The position numbers and the translations under genes are program-made. A stretch of DNA of 64,000 nt. Origin: Streptomyces sp. NRRL S-244. GTDB taxonomy: Bacteria > Actinomycetota > Actinomycetes > Streptomycetales > Streptomycetaceae. The notes below the pieces were generated by a model. That model did not search any database and was not told the DNA's origin. It was given only the letters and a program-made list of their open reading frames with translations. Shown in pieces: positions 1 to 7,305 of the stretch. The DNA lies in NCBI RefSeq assembly GCF_000717915.1, contig NZ_JOCX01000003.1, positions 310,001 to 374,000 of the forward strand. The letters run 5' to 3'. Each line of letters opens with the position of its first letter. Within the stretch, counting starts at the first letter, position 1.

Positions 1-198
1 CAGGCCGGCGACGAGGTAGAGGGGGAGCACGGCCGTGACCATCTCGGAGGAGACGTCGGTGATCAGGCTGACCGTGCCGAGGGCGAGGACCGTGGGGGCG
101 AGCGCGGCGCGCCGCCCCGGGCGGATGCCCGGGGCGACGGCCTGCGGCTCGGGGGTCACGGCGGGCGCGGGGGTACCGCGGCTGTCCGCAACGTACAT
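1..198 (-). CDS. MFS transporter, N-terminal part (runs off window edge)
   Basis: The first 66 codons of a reverse-strand gene whose 3' part lies outside the window. After a 30-residue polar, proline-rich leader the protein enters a first membrane helix with the motif LITDVSSEMV followed by LPLYLV, typical of the first helix of a major facilitator family subgroup. The ATG begins only two bases after the stop of the secreted phosphoesterase gene upstream, so the two are almost certainly cotranscribed and translationally coupled. Substrate cannot be told from this fragment. The DVSSEM signature is what I see; MFS membership is family knowledge; export of something linked to the phosphoesterase would be guesswork. 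Confidence 0.75.
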   Translation of the reverse strand, partial: MYVADSRGTPAPAVTPEPQAVAPGIRPGRRAALAPTVLALGTVSLITDVSSEMVTAVLPLYLVAGL

Positions 199-200
199 GG

Positions 201-1091
201 TCAGGAAGCCCAGATACCCGTGATGTCCTTGGCGCCGGCCGCGTTCCCGGCGTGGGTGGTCAGGCCGGCCAGGCCTTCCAGGGTGCGCAGCACGTCGTAG
301 TGGTTGTAGGTGGTGGACGACGTGCTGCCGGGGGTGACGGGCTGGCCGTAGAGCACGGTGGGGATCTTGTTGCCCGCGAGCCGGTTGTCCTCGTCGAAGG
401 TGACGACGAGCAGGCTGTTGTGGGTCTTGGCCCAGTCCGCGTAGGCCTTGAGGTTGTTCTTGAGCCAGGTGTCGCCGGTGCCGACGGAGCAGTCGTGCAT
501 GTCGCTGCACAGGTTCGGGACGACGAAGGACACCTTGGGCAGGGTGGTGTAGTCCGTCGGGAACTGGGTCATGGTCTTCGCGGTGCTGGTGGGCACGTTG
601 GAGAAGGCGAACCAGGGGTTGTGCTTGCGGGCGTAGTTGCCGCTGCTGCACGTGGTGGAGCCCTGGCTGGGGAGGGTCTCGTTGTAGCTGGCCCAGCTCT
701 TGCCCGCGGCGATGAGCTCGGAGGCGAGGTTGGGCGCGGAGCTGAAGCCGGGCGTGTAGCAGCTGTCGCCGGTGACGCCCTGATTGGAGCCCGAGAACAG
801 CTGGAGGTAGTTGGGCTGGCTGGGGTGGGTGATGCCGAACGACTGCGTGAGGTTGGCGCCCCCGCTCTTGAGGGAGTTGATGTACGGGGCGCTGGAGCTG
901 CCGATGACCTGGTTGTAGGCGTGGTTCTCGAAGACCACGACGACGACGTGGTCGGGGGCCGGCAGGCCGGCCGCGTGCGCGGGCTGGGCGGCGCCGAGGC
1001 CGGCCCAGAGGGCCGTGCCGGCGGCGGTGAGGCCGAAGGCGGTGGCAAGGGCGGTCTTGCGGGCGGACCGTGATGAGGTCATGCCAAACAC
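201..1091 (-). CDS. Secreted phosphoesterase / acid phosphatase (PF04185 type)
   Basis: A 296-residue exported phosphoesterase of the alkaline-phosphatase-superfamily branch that includes phospholipase C and acid phosphatases. Residues 1-40 form a signal peptide (basic start, Ala/Gly/Leu core, AHA before the cleavage point). The family hallmarks are present: VVVVFENHAYNQ near residue 50, HPSQPNY, HNPWFAF and a late VVTFDED stretch, which supply metal and phosphate ligands in this family. The GTG start is chosen because GGAGG lies eight bases upstream of it, while the ATG three codons later is too far from that site. It shares an operon with the MFS transporter that follows two bases after its stop. 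It probably releases phosphate from organic esters outside the cell; exact substrate unknown. Confidence 0.85.
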   Translation of the reverse strand: MFGMTSSRSARKTALATAFGLTAAGTALWAGLGAAQPAHAAGLPAPDHVVVVVFENHAYNQVIGSSSAPYINSLKSGGANLTQSFGITHPSQPNYLQLFSGSNQGVTGDSCYTPGFSSAPNLASELIAAGKSWASYNETLPSQGSTTCSSGNYARKHNPWFAFSNVPTSTAKTMTQFPTDYTTLPKVSFVVPNLCSDMHDCSVGTGDTWLKNNLKAYADWAKTHNSLLVVTFDEDNRLAGNKIPTVLYGQPVTPGSTSSTTYNHYDVLRTLEGLAGLTTHAGNAAGAKDITGIWAS

Positions 1092-1362
1092 GGAAGGTAC
1101 CTCCGGGCAGGGGGGTCGGGTGGCGGCGCGCAGGCACCATACCCACGGGCATGTGCATGGGCCAGGGACAGTCGGCTAACAGACCGGGAACTCCGGTGGC
1201 CCTGCCGGTGTTCGGCAACGCCCTGGCCTACGGCAACCCAAGAGCTGGGAAAAAGGGGAACCAGGCAGCACGTAGGCTCATCCTTCGAACAGAAGAGACC
1301 ACCCCCAGACGGGGAAAAGACCATCCCCCGACGGGGCAGCACCAGCCGGAGAGCAACCGCAC
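1092..1362. other. Divergent intergenic region with a 22-base-period repeat
   Basis: A 271-base gap between the phosphoesterase (leftward) and the esterase (rightward), so it should hold both promoters. Near its right end two 19-base copies of AGACCA(C/T)CCCC(A/C)GACGGGG lie 22 bases apart (1296-1314 and 1318-1336), just ahead of the esterase start. I see no clear -35/-10 pair and no PHO-box-like 11-base direct repeats. Open frames crossing it look like shadows. Confidence 0.4.
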
Positions 1363-2610
1363 ATGTCGTACTCACCCGACGGACAGCACCAGCCGTACCG
1401 GTCGGAAGGGCAGTACCAGCAGCAGCCCTACGGCGCTTCGTACACGCAGCAGTACGAACCCCAGTACCAGCCCGAGCCCCCGTACGGGCCGCCGCAGCCG
1501 CCGTACAACGAGCCGGAGGAGCCCCCGTACGAGGAGCGCCGGCCGCGCAGGGGCAGGCGCTGGCTGATCGCGGGTGTCTCCGTGCTCGCCCTCGCGGGCA
1601 TCGCGGCCGGAGTGATGTACCACTTCGAGATACCCCCGTTCACCGACAAGGGCAAGGACGTCTCCTTCGGCCAGGGGGCCGCGGGCGGCGGCCAGGCGGG
1701 CGGCGCCGACGGCGGCACCGCGAAGCAGGCGGCCAACTCCAAGGCCCTGATGCCCACCGGCCCGAAGGCCGAGTTCAAGAACTCCATGACCCTGGCCGAC
1801 GGCACGCACGTGGCCGTCACCACGCTGGACGGCAAGAAGTCCGGCTTCAAGGGCAAGGTGTGGGTCTGGGCTCCCAAGGAGTACAACGACCCGAAGTTCG
1901 CCAAGAGCGGCTTCCCGGTCATGATCGCCCTGCCCGGCGGCGCCGGCTACCCCAACAACTACTGGATGGGCACCGACCTCGGGCTCCAGACCAGCATCAG
2001 CAAGTGGTACGCCGAGGGCAAGAGCAAGCCGTTCATCCTCGCCATGCCGGTGCTGAACCCGGGCCCGGACGACAAGGGCATCTACTGGGACGGCTCCGAC
2101 ATCCCCGACCAGCCGAAGATGGGCACCTGGCTGACCGAGGACGTCCCGGACCTCATGAAGCAGAACTTCCGCACCGTCAAGTCCCGTGACGGCTGGGCCT
2201 ACATGGGCTCCTCCACCGGCGGCTTCGCGAGCCTGAAGGCCGTGCTCAAGTACCCGGAGAAGTTCAAGGCCGCGATCTGCTCCGGCCCGGACATCGTGCC
2301 CGACTCCTCCCTGTGGAAGGGCCACGACAAGGAGAAGGCCGAGAACAACCCGGAGCTCCTGGCGAAGGCCATGATCGACAAGAAGGGCGCGCCGGACGTC
2401 TACCTCGCCTTCCAGGTCGGCGACAACGAGAGCAACAAGAAGACGCTGCCCGATGTGCAGAAGTTCGTCGCGACCTACGGCAAGGGGCCGATCCACACCA
2501 GCCTGAGGGTCATCCCCGGCGGCCAGCACAACGCCAAGACCTACGTGCCGAACATGGGCGAGGGCCCGATCCAGTTCATCAGCAAGGTCATGGAAGGACC
2601 GGTGGAGTAA
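1363..2610 (+). CDS. Membrane-anchored alpha/beta hydrolase, esterase D / antigen 85 type
   Basis: A 415-residue protein with three parts. Residues 1-60 are a disordered tail very rich in Gln, Tyr and Pro (repeated PQYQP and PPY units). A single membrane helix follows at about 67-86, then a Gly/Ala linker and an extracellular esterase domain of the PF00756 family. The nucleophile elbow is GSSTG with Ser284 in the middle, and the late GGQHN supplies the likely catalytic His. Family members hydrolyse esters or transfer acyl groups at the cell surface. The ATG has no strong ribosome site, but the protein reads well from it. Its last 23 bases overlap the convergent carboxylesterase gene. Substrate unknown. 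Confidence 0.8.
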   Translation: MSYSPDGQHQPYRSEGQYQQQPYGASYTQQYEPQYQPEPPYGPPQPPYNEPEEPPYEERRPRRGRRWLIAGVSVLALAGIAAGVMYHFEIPPFTDKGKDVSFGQGAAGGGQAGGADGGTAKQAANSKALMPTGPKAEFKNSMTLADGTHVAVTTLDGKKSGFKGKVWVWAPKEYNDPKFAKSGFPVMIALPGGAGYPNNYWMGTDLGLQTSISKWYAEGKSKPFILAMPVLNPGPDDKGIYWDGSDIPDQPKMGTWLTEDVPDLMKQNFRTVKSRDGWAYMGSSTGGFASLKAVLKYPEKFKAAICSGPDIVPDSSLWKGHDKEKAENNPELLAKAMIDKKGAPDVYLAFQVGDNESNKKTLPDVQKFVATYGKGPIHTSLRVIPGGQHNAKTYVPNMGEGPIQFISKVMEGPVE

Positions 2611-4039
2611 CCGCCGGTACGAGGGATTCCGCGCACGGCCCGCCGAACACCATCGGCGGGCCGTCGCCGTCCCAGGCCGCCCAGCCCGGGTCCCCGGTCA
2701 CGGCGAAGCGCACCCAGGCCGCGTGCATCCGGTCGGCCAGCTCCTGCGGGGCGTCCGGCCCGGCCAGCCACGAGGCCTCCGGCACGTCGAGGGTGTCGAA
2801 CACGAAGCCCAGCTCCAGGGCGTGGCAGGCGCCGAGGCCCGGCAGGCCGGAGGGCCAGCCGAACTCGTACAGGAAGCTGGAAGCGGACCGCCGCGCCCCG
2901 GCGAGGCGGCGCAGCGGATCGCGCAGCAGCCCGTCGGTGAGCAGCTGTCCCGCGAGCTCCGCCGGGCCGGCCCCGGGAAGTACGGCGCGCAGTGCCCGTA
3001 CGGCGGCCCGGTCCTTCCCGCTGCGGGCGCGGGCCAGCGCCACGGTGAGCGGACCGAGCCGGTCCATGACCCGCAGGGCGCCGGTGGGGGCGAGCCAGAG
3101 CCGGTACTCCTCGGTGGTCCAGCCCAGCAGCAGCGGTACGTCCGCCGCCGCGGCGGCCTCCAGGGGGTCGTCCGGGAGCGTGTCCGGGTCGGCGACCAGG
3201 CCGAAGGCGGGACCGCCGGTGAGCGGGCTGGAGCGGCGCAGCACGGCGCCCTGGGCGGCGAGCAGGTCGGGCAGGGCGGTGGCGGCGAAGGCCCCGGCGG
3301 TCGCGGGCACCTTGAGCAGGGAGGCCATCCGCCGGACCATGGCGCGCACCTTCTCGCGGGGCAGCACCTCCGGGGCGCCGCTCTGCAGGGCGGCCTGCGC
3401 GAAGAGCCCGGCGGCGCGCGGGGCGCCGAGCAGGGCCCCGACGCTGATGGCTCCGGCGGATTCACCGAAGACGGTGACGCGGGCGGGGTCCCCGCCGAAG
3501 GCCTCGATGTTCTCCCGGACCCAGGTCAGGGCGGCGATCTGGTCGAGCAGCCCGCGGTTGGCGGGGGCGTCGGGGAAGAGCCCGTAGCCGAGCACGCCCA
3601 GCCGGTAGTTGACCGAGACGAGCACCACCCCGTCGCGGGCGAAGGCGGAGCCGTCGTAGACGGGGACGGCCGAGGATCCGCGGGTGAGCGCCCCGCCGTG
3701 CAGCCACACCATGACGGGCAGCCGGGCCCCGGGAGCCGGCTCCGGGGTCCACACGTTGAGGTTCAGGCAGTCGTCCCCGGGGACCTCCGGGTCGGGCAGC
3801 AGGGCGGCGAACTTCGGCGGGTAGGGCACCTTGGGCGCGGTGGGCCCGAAGGCGCCGGCGTCGCGTACGCCGTCCCAGGCGGCCGGCGGCGCGGGCGCGG
3901 CGAAGCGGAGGGCGCCGACGGGCGGGGCGGCGTACGGGATGCCCCGGAAGGAGGCGGTCCCGCCCGGGCCGGTCCGGCCCTCGACGACGCCGTACCCGGT
4001 CCTGACCCGGGGCCGGCCGCTGCCGCCCGCTGTGCTCAT
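2588..4039 (-). CDS. Carboxylesterase type B family protein
   Basis: A 483-residue alpha/beta hydrolase of the PF00135 (type B carboxylesterase/cholinesterase) family, close to the usual length and without a signal peptide, so probably cytoplasmic. Seen directly: the N-terminal FRGIPYAAPPVG block, the DDCLNLNVWTP block, the oxyanion region VWLHGGALTRGSS, the nucleophile elbow GESAG with Ser194, and a C-terminal GACHALELGFVF stretch with the catalytic-His neighbourhood. The start has a good GGAGGA ribosome site. Its 3' end overlaps the neighbouring esterase gene by 23 bases in convergent arrangement. It likely cleaves carboxylic esters of xenobiotics or lipids; substrate unknown. A run of short direct repeats sits just upstream. 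Confidence 0.88.
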   Translation of the reverse strand: MSTAGGSGRPRVRTGYGVVEGRTGPGGTASFRGIPYAAPPVGALRFAAPAPPAAWDGVRDAGAFGPTAPKVPYPPKFAALLPDPEVPGDDCLNLNVWTPEPAPGARLPVMVWLHGGALTRGSSAVPVYDGSAFARDGVVLVSVNYRLGVLGYGLFPDAPANRGLLDQIAALTWVRENIEAFGGDPARVTVFGESAGAISVGALLGAPRAAGLFAQAALQSGAPEVLPREKVRAMVRRMASLLKVPATAGAFAATALPDLLAAQGAVLRRSSPLTGGPAFGLVADPDTLPDDPLEAAAAADVPLLLGWTTEEYRLWLAPTGALRVMDRLGPLTVALARARSGKDRAAVRALRAVLPGAGPAELAGQLLTDGLLRDPLRRLAGARRSASSFLYEFGWPSGLPGLGACHALELGFVFDTLDVPEASWLAGPDAPQELADRMHAAWVRFAVTGDPGWAAWDGDGPPMVFGGPCAESLVPAVTPPVLP

Positions 4040-4050
4040 CGTTTCCTCCG

Positions 4051-4120
4051 TAGACCCGTAGACCCGTGGACCGCAGACCCGCGGACCGCAGACCCGCGGA
4101 CCCGTAGACCCATGGACCCG
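4051..4120. repeat. Short direct repeats upstream of the carboxylesterase gene
   Basis: A 70-base stretch built from 8-base GACCCGTA-type units and two copies of the 15-mer GACCGCAGACCCGCG. It starts about ten bases upstream of the carboxylesterase ATG, on the far side of its ribosome site, so it lies in that gene's leader or promoter. No hairpin of note. It may be a slippage-prone tract or a regulator-binding cluster. Confidence 0.6.
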
Positions 4121-4224
4121 TTAAACCACTGAATCCGCTGTTCCGCCTCCCGGGCACGGTCGCACAGGCCTGCGAGGGGTGACAAGGCGTGACCCGGCGC
4201 GGGGCGGGCCTGGTTGGAGCGGGC

Positions 4225-4623
4225 ATGCGATCCATGCGTATCCACTCCGGCGTCCGCGGCTTCGTCCGGGCGGCCGGGCCGGTCCCCCCGCTCGCGCCCG
4301 TGCTCGCGCCCGTGCTCCTGCCCCTGCCCCTGCTCCTGCTCCTGGCCGCAGGCCCGGCGCGGGCCGCGGCCGGGCCCGACTTCCAGTACGTGGGCCAGGA
4401 CGACAAGATCCACGGGCTGACCGCCCCGAAGGGCTGCGTGGCGGCGGAGGGCGGCGGATCCCGGGCCGTCACCAACTCGACCCGCGGAACGGCGACCTTC
4501 TACCGGGAGCCGGGCTGCGCGGGCAGCCCGGCGGCGGTGCTGGAGCCCGGCGCCGCGGGCCAGATCAAGCCGTACTTCGCCTCCGTGCGATTTTCCTTCA
4601 TCAGTAAGGCCCAGCGGCCGTGA
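4225..4623 (+). CDS. Small secreted protein of unknown function
   Basis: About 132 residues. The N terminus is a long Leu/Ala/Pro-rich hydrophobic stretch ending in ARAAAG, consistent with an export signal. The mature part is about 85 residues with two cysteines (in KGCVAAEG and PGCAGSPA) and resembles small extracellular beta-rich proteins such as beta/gamma-crystallin-like or inhibitor-like folds, though I do not recognise a named family. I place the start at the ATG with GGAG five bases upstream; an earlier GTG at 4189 has no ribosome site. It stands alone between divergent and co-oriented neighbours. Confidence 0.55.
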   Translation: MRSMRIHSGVRGFVRAAGPVPPLAPVLAPVLLPLPLLLLLAAGPARAAAGPDFQYVGQDDKIHGLTAPKGCVAAEGGGSRAVTNSTRGTATFYREPGCAGSPAAVLEPGAAGQIKPYFASVRFSFISKAQRP

Positions 4624-4659
4624 CCGCACGGCCCCCGCTGCGTTGTACGCCATGTCAAA

Positions 4660-4679
4660 TGCCACAGACCCCTGTGGCA
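4660..4679. promoter_or_regulatory. 8-bp inverted repeat upstream of the chaplin gene
   Basis: TGCCACAG and CTGTGGCA form a perfect inverted repeat around ACCC, ending 25 bases before the chaplin ATG. It could be an operator, a leader hairpin, or a weak terminator for the small secreted gene upstream. No T-tract follows. Confidence 0.45.
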
Positions 4680-4704
4680 CCACACATCTCACAAGGAGAT
4701 CTTG

Positions 4705-4983
4705 ATGTCGCGTATCGCGAAGGCAATCGCCGTCACCGCTGTTGCCGGTAGCGCCCTGGCCGCCGGTGCCGGTCTGGCCGTCGCCGATGCCGGAGCGCAC
4801 GGTGCGGCGGTCGGCTCCCCCGGTGTCCTCTCGGGCAACCTGGTCCAGGTTCCGGTGCACGTCCCGGTCAACGTCTGCGGCAACACCGTGAACGTGATCG
4901 CCCTGCTGAACCCGGCGTTCGGCAACACCTGCGTCAACGCGTCGGGCGGTGGCGAGCACCACACCGAGGGCTACGGCGGCTGA
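4705..4983 (+). CDS. Short chaplin (hydrophobic aerial-hypha surface protein)
   Basis: A 92-residue secreted protein with a signal peptide (residues 1 to about 28, ending AVADAG) and one chaplin domain. The domain shows the signature PVHVPVNVCGNTVNVIALL then NPAFGNTCVN, with the two conserved cysteines. Chaplins assemble as amyloid-like fibrils at the cell surface, lower surface tension and coat aerial hyphae. One domain and no sortase tail make this a short chaplin (ChpD-H type), exported rather than wall-anchored; a His/Gly-rich tail ends it. The ATG has AAGGAGA six bases upstream; a TTG one codon earlier is less likely. A strong terminator follows directly. Confidence 0.93.
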   Translation: MSRIAKAIAVTAVAGSALAAGAGLAVADAGAHGAAVGSPGVLSGNLVQVPVHVPVNVCGNTVNVIALLNPAFGNTCVNASGGGEHHTEGYGG

Positions 4984-5002
4984 CGGCCGGATCGAGGACC
5001 GA

Positions 5003-5028
5003 GGGCCCCCGCCGCACGGCGGGGGCCC
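5003..5028. terminator. Strong hairpin terminator after the chaplin gene
   Basis: Perfect 11-base stem GGGCCCCCGCC / GGCGGGGGCCC with a four-base GCAC loop, followed by TT. It begins 20 bases after the chaplin stop. The symmetry means it could also serve the convergent tyrosinase gene at 5097. Confidence 0.85.
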
Positions 5029-5096
5029 TTCTCGCGTCCGGACTCGCGTGTCCGCGTCGGGGCAACGGGTCATGCGTACGGGCGCATGCGTACGGG

Positions 5097-5960
5097 TCAT
5101 TCGTAGCGGTAGAGGCCCTGGTGGCCGAGCATGTCGCGCGGGGTGAGGTCCCACGGCGGCATCGGCTCGTCGAGGGCGATCACCCGGCCGCGCTGGAGGT
5201 CGCCCGGTTCGAGCGGGGCGGCGGGCAGGTAGCCGGAGCCGGGGTGCCTCAGCTGCCAGCGGTCCCAGAGCAGGTCGACGAAGGCGTGGTGCAGCCAGAA
5301 CGCCGGATCGTTGGGCGCCGTACCGCCCGTCATGTGGCCCCCGATCCACTGGTGGACCTTGTTGTGGTTGCGCCAGCGCTCGCTCTTCGGCGCGGCCCAG
5401 CCCTCCAGCTTGTTGCGGAACCCGCCGCCCTGCGCCGTGGAGTCCCAGGGCGAGCTGTCGTACTTCGGGTCGTCGAGCGCCCACTGGAGCTCGGCCGCGG
5501 TGGGCAGGGCGATCGGGTTCTGCGGCCGGCCGAGGTTGCGGGTGAGGAAGCGGGCCTCCGTGATGCCCACCGTGATCTCCCAGTTGCCGTTCCCGTAGGC
5601 GAAGGGGCCGGTCATGACCCGGCGGTCGCCCTCGCGGCCGGTGCCGCCGAGGAAGTCCTCGGCCCAGAGGGGGGAGACGGGGCTGTTGTCCGCGGTCCAG
5701 TCCCAGTACGGGACCGAGACCCCCGGGTCGACGGCCTGGAGCAACCGCTCGAACTCGAGCAGGTAGCGCCGGTGCCAGGGGAAGAAGGACGGGGACATGT
5801 GCCCGACGCGGAGCTTGCTGTCCCGGTCGGGCACGAAGTACTTGTCGTGGGTGCGCACCAGGTCGTCGTACGCGCCGCTGCGCTTGACCTCCAGCACGGC
5901 CGCCGTGAACCGCCTCTTCTGGGCGCTGGTCAGGTTCTTCTGGTTCTGCCGGGTGTACAT
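5097..5960 (-). CDS. melC2: Tyrosinase (monophenol monooxygenase)
   Basis: A 287-residue type-3 copper enzyme that hydroxylates monophenols and oxidises diphenols to quinones, leading to melanin. The CuA histidines appear in VRTHDKYF, RVGHMSPSF and PWHRRYLLEFER; the CuB histidines appear in HNKVHQWIGG and FWLHHAFVD. The sequence starts MYTRQNQKNLTSAQKRRF, as in Streptomyces tyrosinases, and is slightly longer than the classic 273-residue MelC2, so it may be the second (MelD2-type) paralogue. It has no signal peptide, as expected, since export is via the partner protein. It follows its melC1 partner by 10 bases. Confidence 0.92.
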   Translation of the reverse strand: MYTRQNQKNLTSAQKRRFTAAVLEVKRSGAYDDLVRTHDKYFVPDRDSKLRVGHMSPSFFPWHRRYLLEFERLLQAVDPGVSVPYWDWTADNSPVSPLWAEDFLGGTGREGDRRVMTGPFAYGNGNWEITVGITEARFLTRNLGRPQNPIALPTAAELQWALDDPKYDSSPWDSTAQGGGFRNKLEGWAAPKSERWRNHNKVHQWIGGHMTGGTAPNDPAFWLHHAFVDLLWDRWQLRHPGSGYLPAAPLEPGDLQRGRVIALDEPMPPWDLTPRDMLGHQGLYRYE

Positions 5961-5970
5961 GCGGGGCTCC

Positions 5971-6336
5971 TCAGCCGTGGTGCGGGGCCGCGAACGCCAG
6001 CTGGGTGGTGCCGAGTTCGTCGACGGCGGCGCGGGCGAGTTCCAGCGGTGTCCCGAAGGACTGGAAGTGGTTGATCCCGCTCAGGTAGCTGCCGTCGGCG
6101 CGGCGCATGACGTGCAGGGGGCGGCCGTCGATGCGGACCCCGGCGAGGTCGACGGCGATGTGCCGCCCGCGGTACGTCTCCTCGGCGAGGGGGGCCGGGG
6201 TCAGGGTCTGCCGGGGGCGACGGGCGCGCAGTACGGGGGCCAGCGCGGCGGCCGTGCCGGCGAGCACGGCCGCGGTGAAGGCCGTACGAAGGGCCGTGCG
6301 GCGGGTGAGTACTGCGGAGGCGGGTGTGGCGTACAT
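5971..6336 (-). CDS. melC1: Tyrosinase copper-loading chaperone / cofactor
   Basis: A 121-residue protein of the MelC1 family (PF06236). It has a twin-arginine signal at the start (TRRTALRTAFTAAVLAG), then a region of family sequence: YRGRHIAVD, then GRPLHVMRRADGSYLSGINHFQSF. In Streptomyces MelC1 binds apo-tyrosinase, delivers copper and carries the enzyme through the Tat pathway. The HVM and INHFQ histidines are the usual candidate copper ligands. It is the first gene of a two-gene operon with the tyrosinase. Confidence 0.92.
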   Translation of the reverse strand: MYATPASAVLTRRTALRTAFTAAVLAGTAAALAPVLRARRPRQTLTPAPLAEETYRGRHIAVDLAGVRIDGRPLHVMRRADGSYLSGINHFQSFGTPLELARAAVDELGTTQLAFAAPHHG

Positions 6337-6467
6337 GCGGTCTCCCTCGCTCGGTGGTCCGCGATACGGGGTCTAACGCGGCGCGGCGGGCGAGGTCACC
6401 TCGGCAGCTCAGGATGGTTGCAGAAGAGGGCGGCGGGGGGCAGCAGTCCCGGCCGCGAGGACGGGGA

Positions 6468-7079
6468 TCAGCCCGCGGCCCGCTGGAGGCGGGGCAGGTG
6501 CAGGTCGCGGAAGACGGCGGCCATGCGGAGCGTGAAGACCAGCCCGGCGGAGACGGCGATGTTGAGGGTGTCCGCGGTCCCGGCCCAGTGCAGGCCGAGG
6601 TAGCAGGCCGCCCCGGCGAGCGCGGCGGTCGCGTACACCTCCTCGCGCAGGAGCAGCGGCGGGAACTCCCCGCAGAGCACGTCGCGGACGACCTCGCCGG
6701 TGACCCCGGTCAGCACGGCGAGGATGAGCACCGCCACGGGCGTGACGTGGGCGTCGATGGCGGCGCGGGCGCCGATGACGGTGACGACGGCGAGCCCGAC
6801 GGCGTCGACGACGACGAGGGCGCGCTGCGGGAGCTCGCGGCGGCGCAGGTAGAGCATGGTGGCGACGGCCACGGAGGCGATGACGACGAGCAGGAGCCAG
6901 TCGCGGGTCCAGTAGAGCGGGTGGCGGTCGAGGATGAGGTCGCGGAGGGTGCCGCCGGAGATGGCCGCGGCGAAGGCCAGGACGAGCCCGCCGAAGGGGT
7001 CCATGTTGGCCCGGTGGGCGGCGAGGACGCCGGAGGCGGCGAAGGCGGCGATGCCGAGGAGGTAGAGGGCGTGCAGCAT
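6468..7079 (-). CDS. TRIC-type cation channel family protein (UPF0126)
   Basis: A 203-residue membrane protein with about seven hydrophobic helices. It contains two similar halves, each with a Gly-rich motif: AISGGTLRDLIL in the first and GVTGEVVRDVLCG in the second. This duplication identifies the bacterial trimeric intracellular cation channel (YadS/UPF0126) family, whose members conduct K+ or Na+. I begin at the ATG with GAAGGAGG seven bases upstream; a longer upstream reading frame would add non-family sequence. It stands alone. An ending in LPRLQRAAG gives a short cytoplasmic tail. Confidence 0.85.
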   Translation of the reverse strand: MLHALYLLGIAAFAASGVLAAHRANMDPFGGLVLAFAAAISGGTLRDLILDRHPLYWTRDWLLLVVIASVAVATMLYLRRRELPQRALVVVDAVGLAVVTVIGARAAIDAHVTPVAVLILAVLTGVTGEVVRDVLCGEFPPLLLREEVYATAALAGAACYLGLHWAGTADTLNIAVSAGLVFTLRMAAVFRDLHLPRLQRAAG

Positions 7080-7245
7080 GGCGCCTCCTTCAGAGGACGG
7101 GGCGAACGATCCGAGTCGACCTGTCGACCCTGCCGCACCGCCCCGCTCCCCCACATCGGCCGTTCGGCCATGCGCTGCCGGGTGCCGCCCCCTGCCGTGA
7201 CCATTGCGCGGGGCTTCTCCCCGCCCCGCCCTCCTCCCGTTCACC

Positions 7246-7289
7246 GGGACTCCGCCCCCGGACCCCTGGGGGTCCGGGGGCGGAGTCCC
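7246..7289. terminator. Very long hairpin terminator (21-bp stem)
   Basis: A 21-base perfect stem, beginning GGGACTCCGCCCCCGG and mirrored by CCGGGGGCGGAGTCCC, nearly closing at CCCCTGGGG. It lies 16 bases beyond the stop of the acyl-CoA dehydrogenase operon (reverse strand) and isolates it from the TRIC gene downstream. Confidence 0.9.
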
Positions 7290-7305
7290 CGGGTTCGGAC
7301 CGGAG

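Noticed and set aside
252..1073. Long forward open frame opposite the secreted phosphoesterase gene
   Set aside because: Val/Gly/Ala-rich shadow of a recognised reverse-strand gene; no family match or ribosome site.
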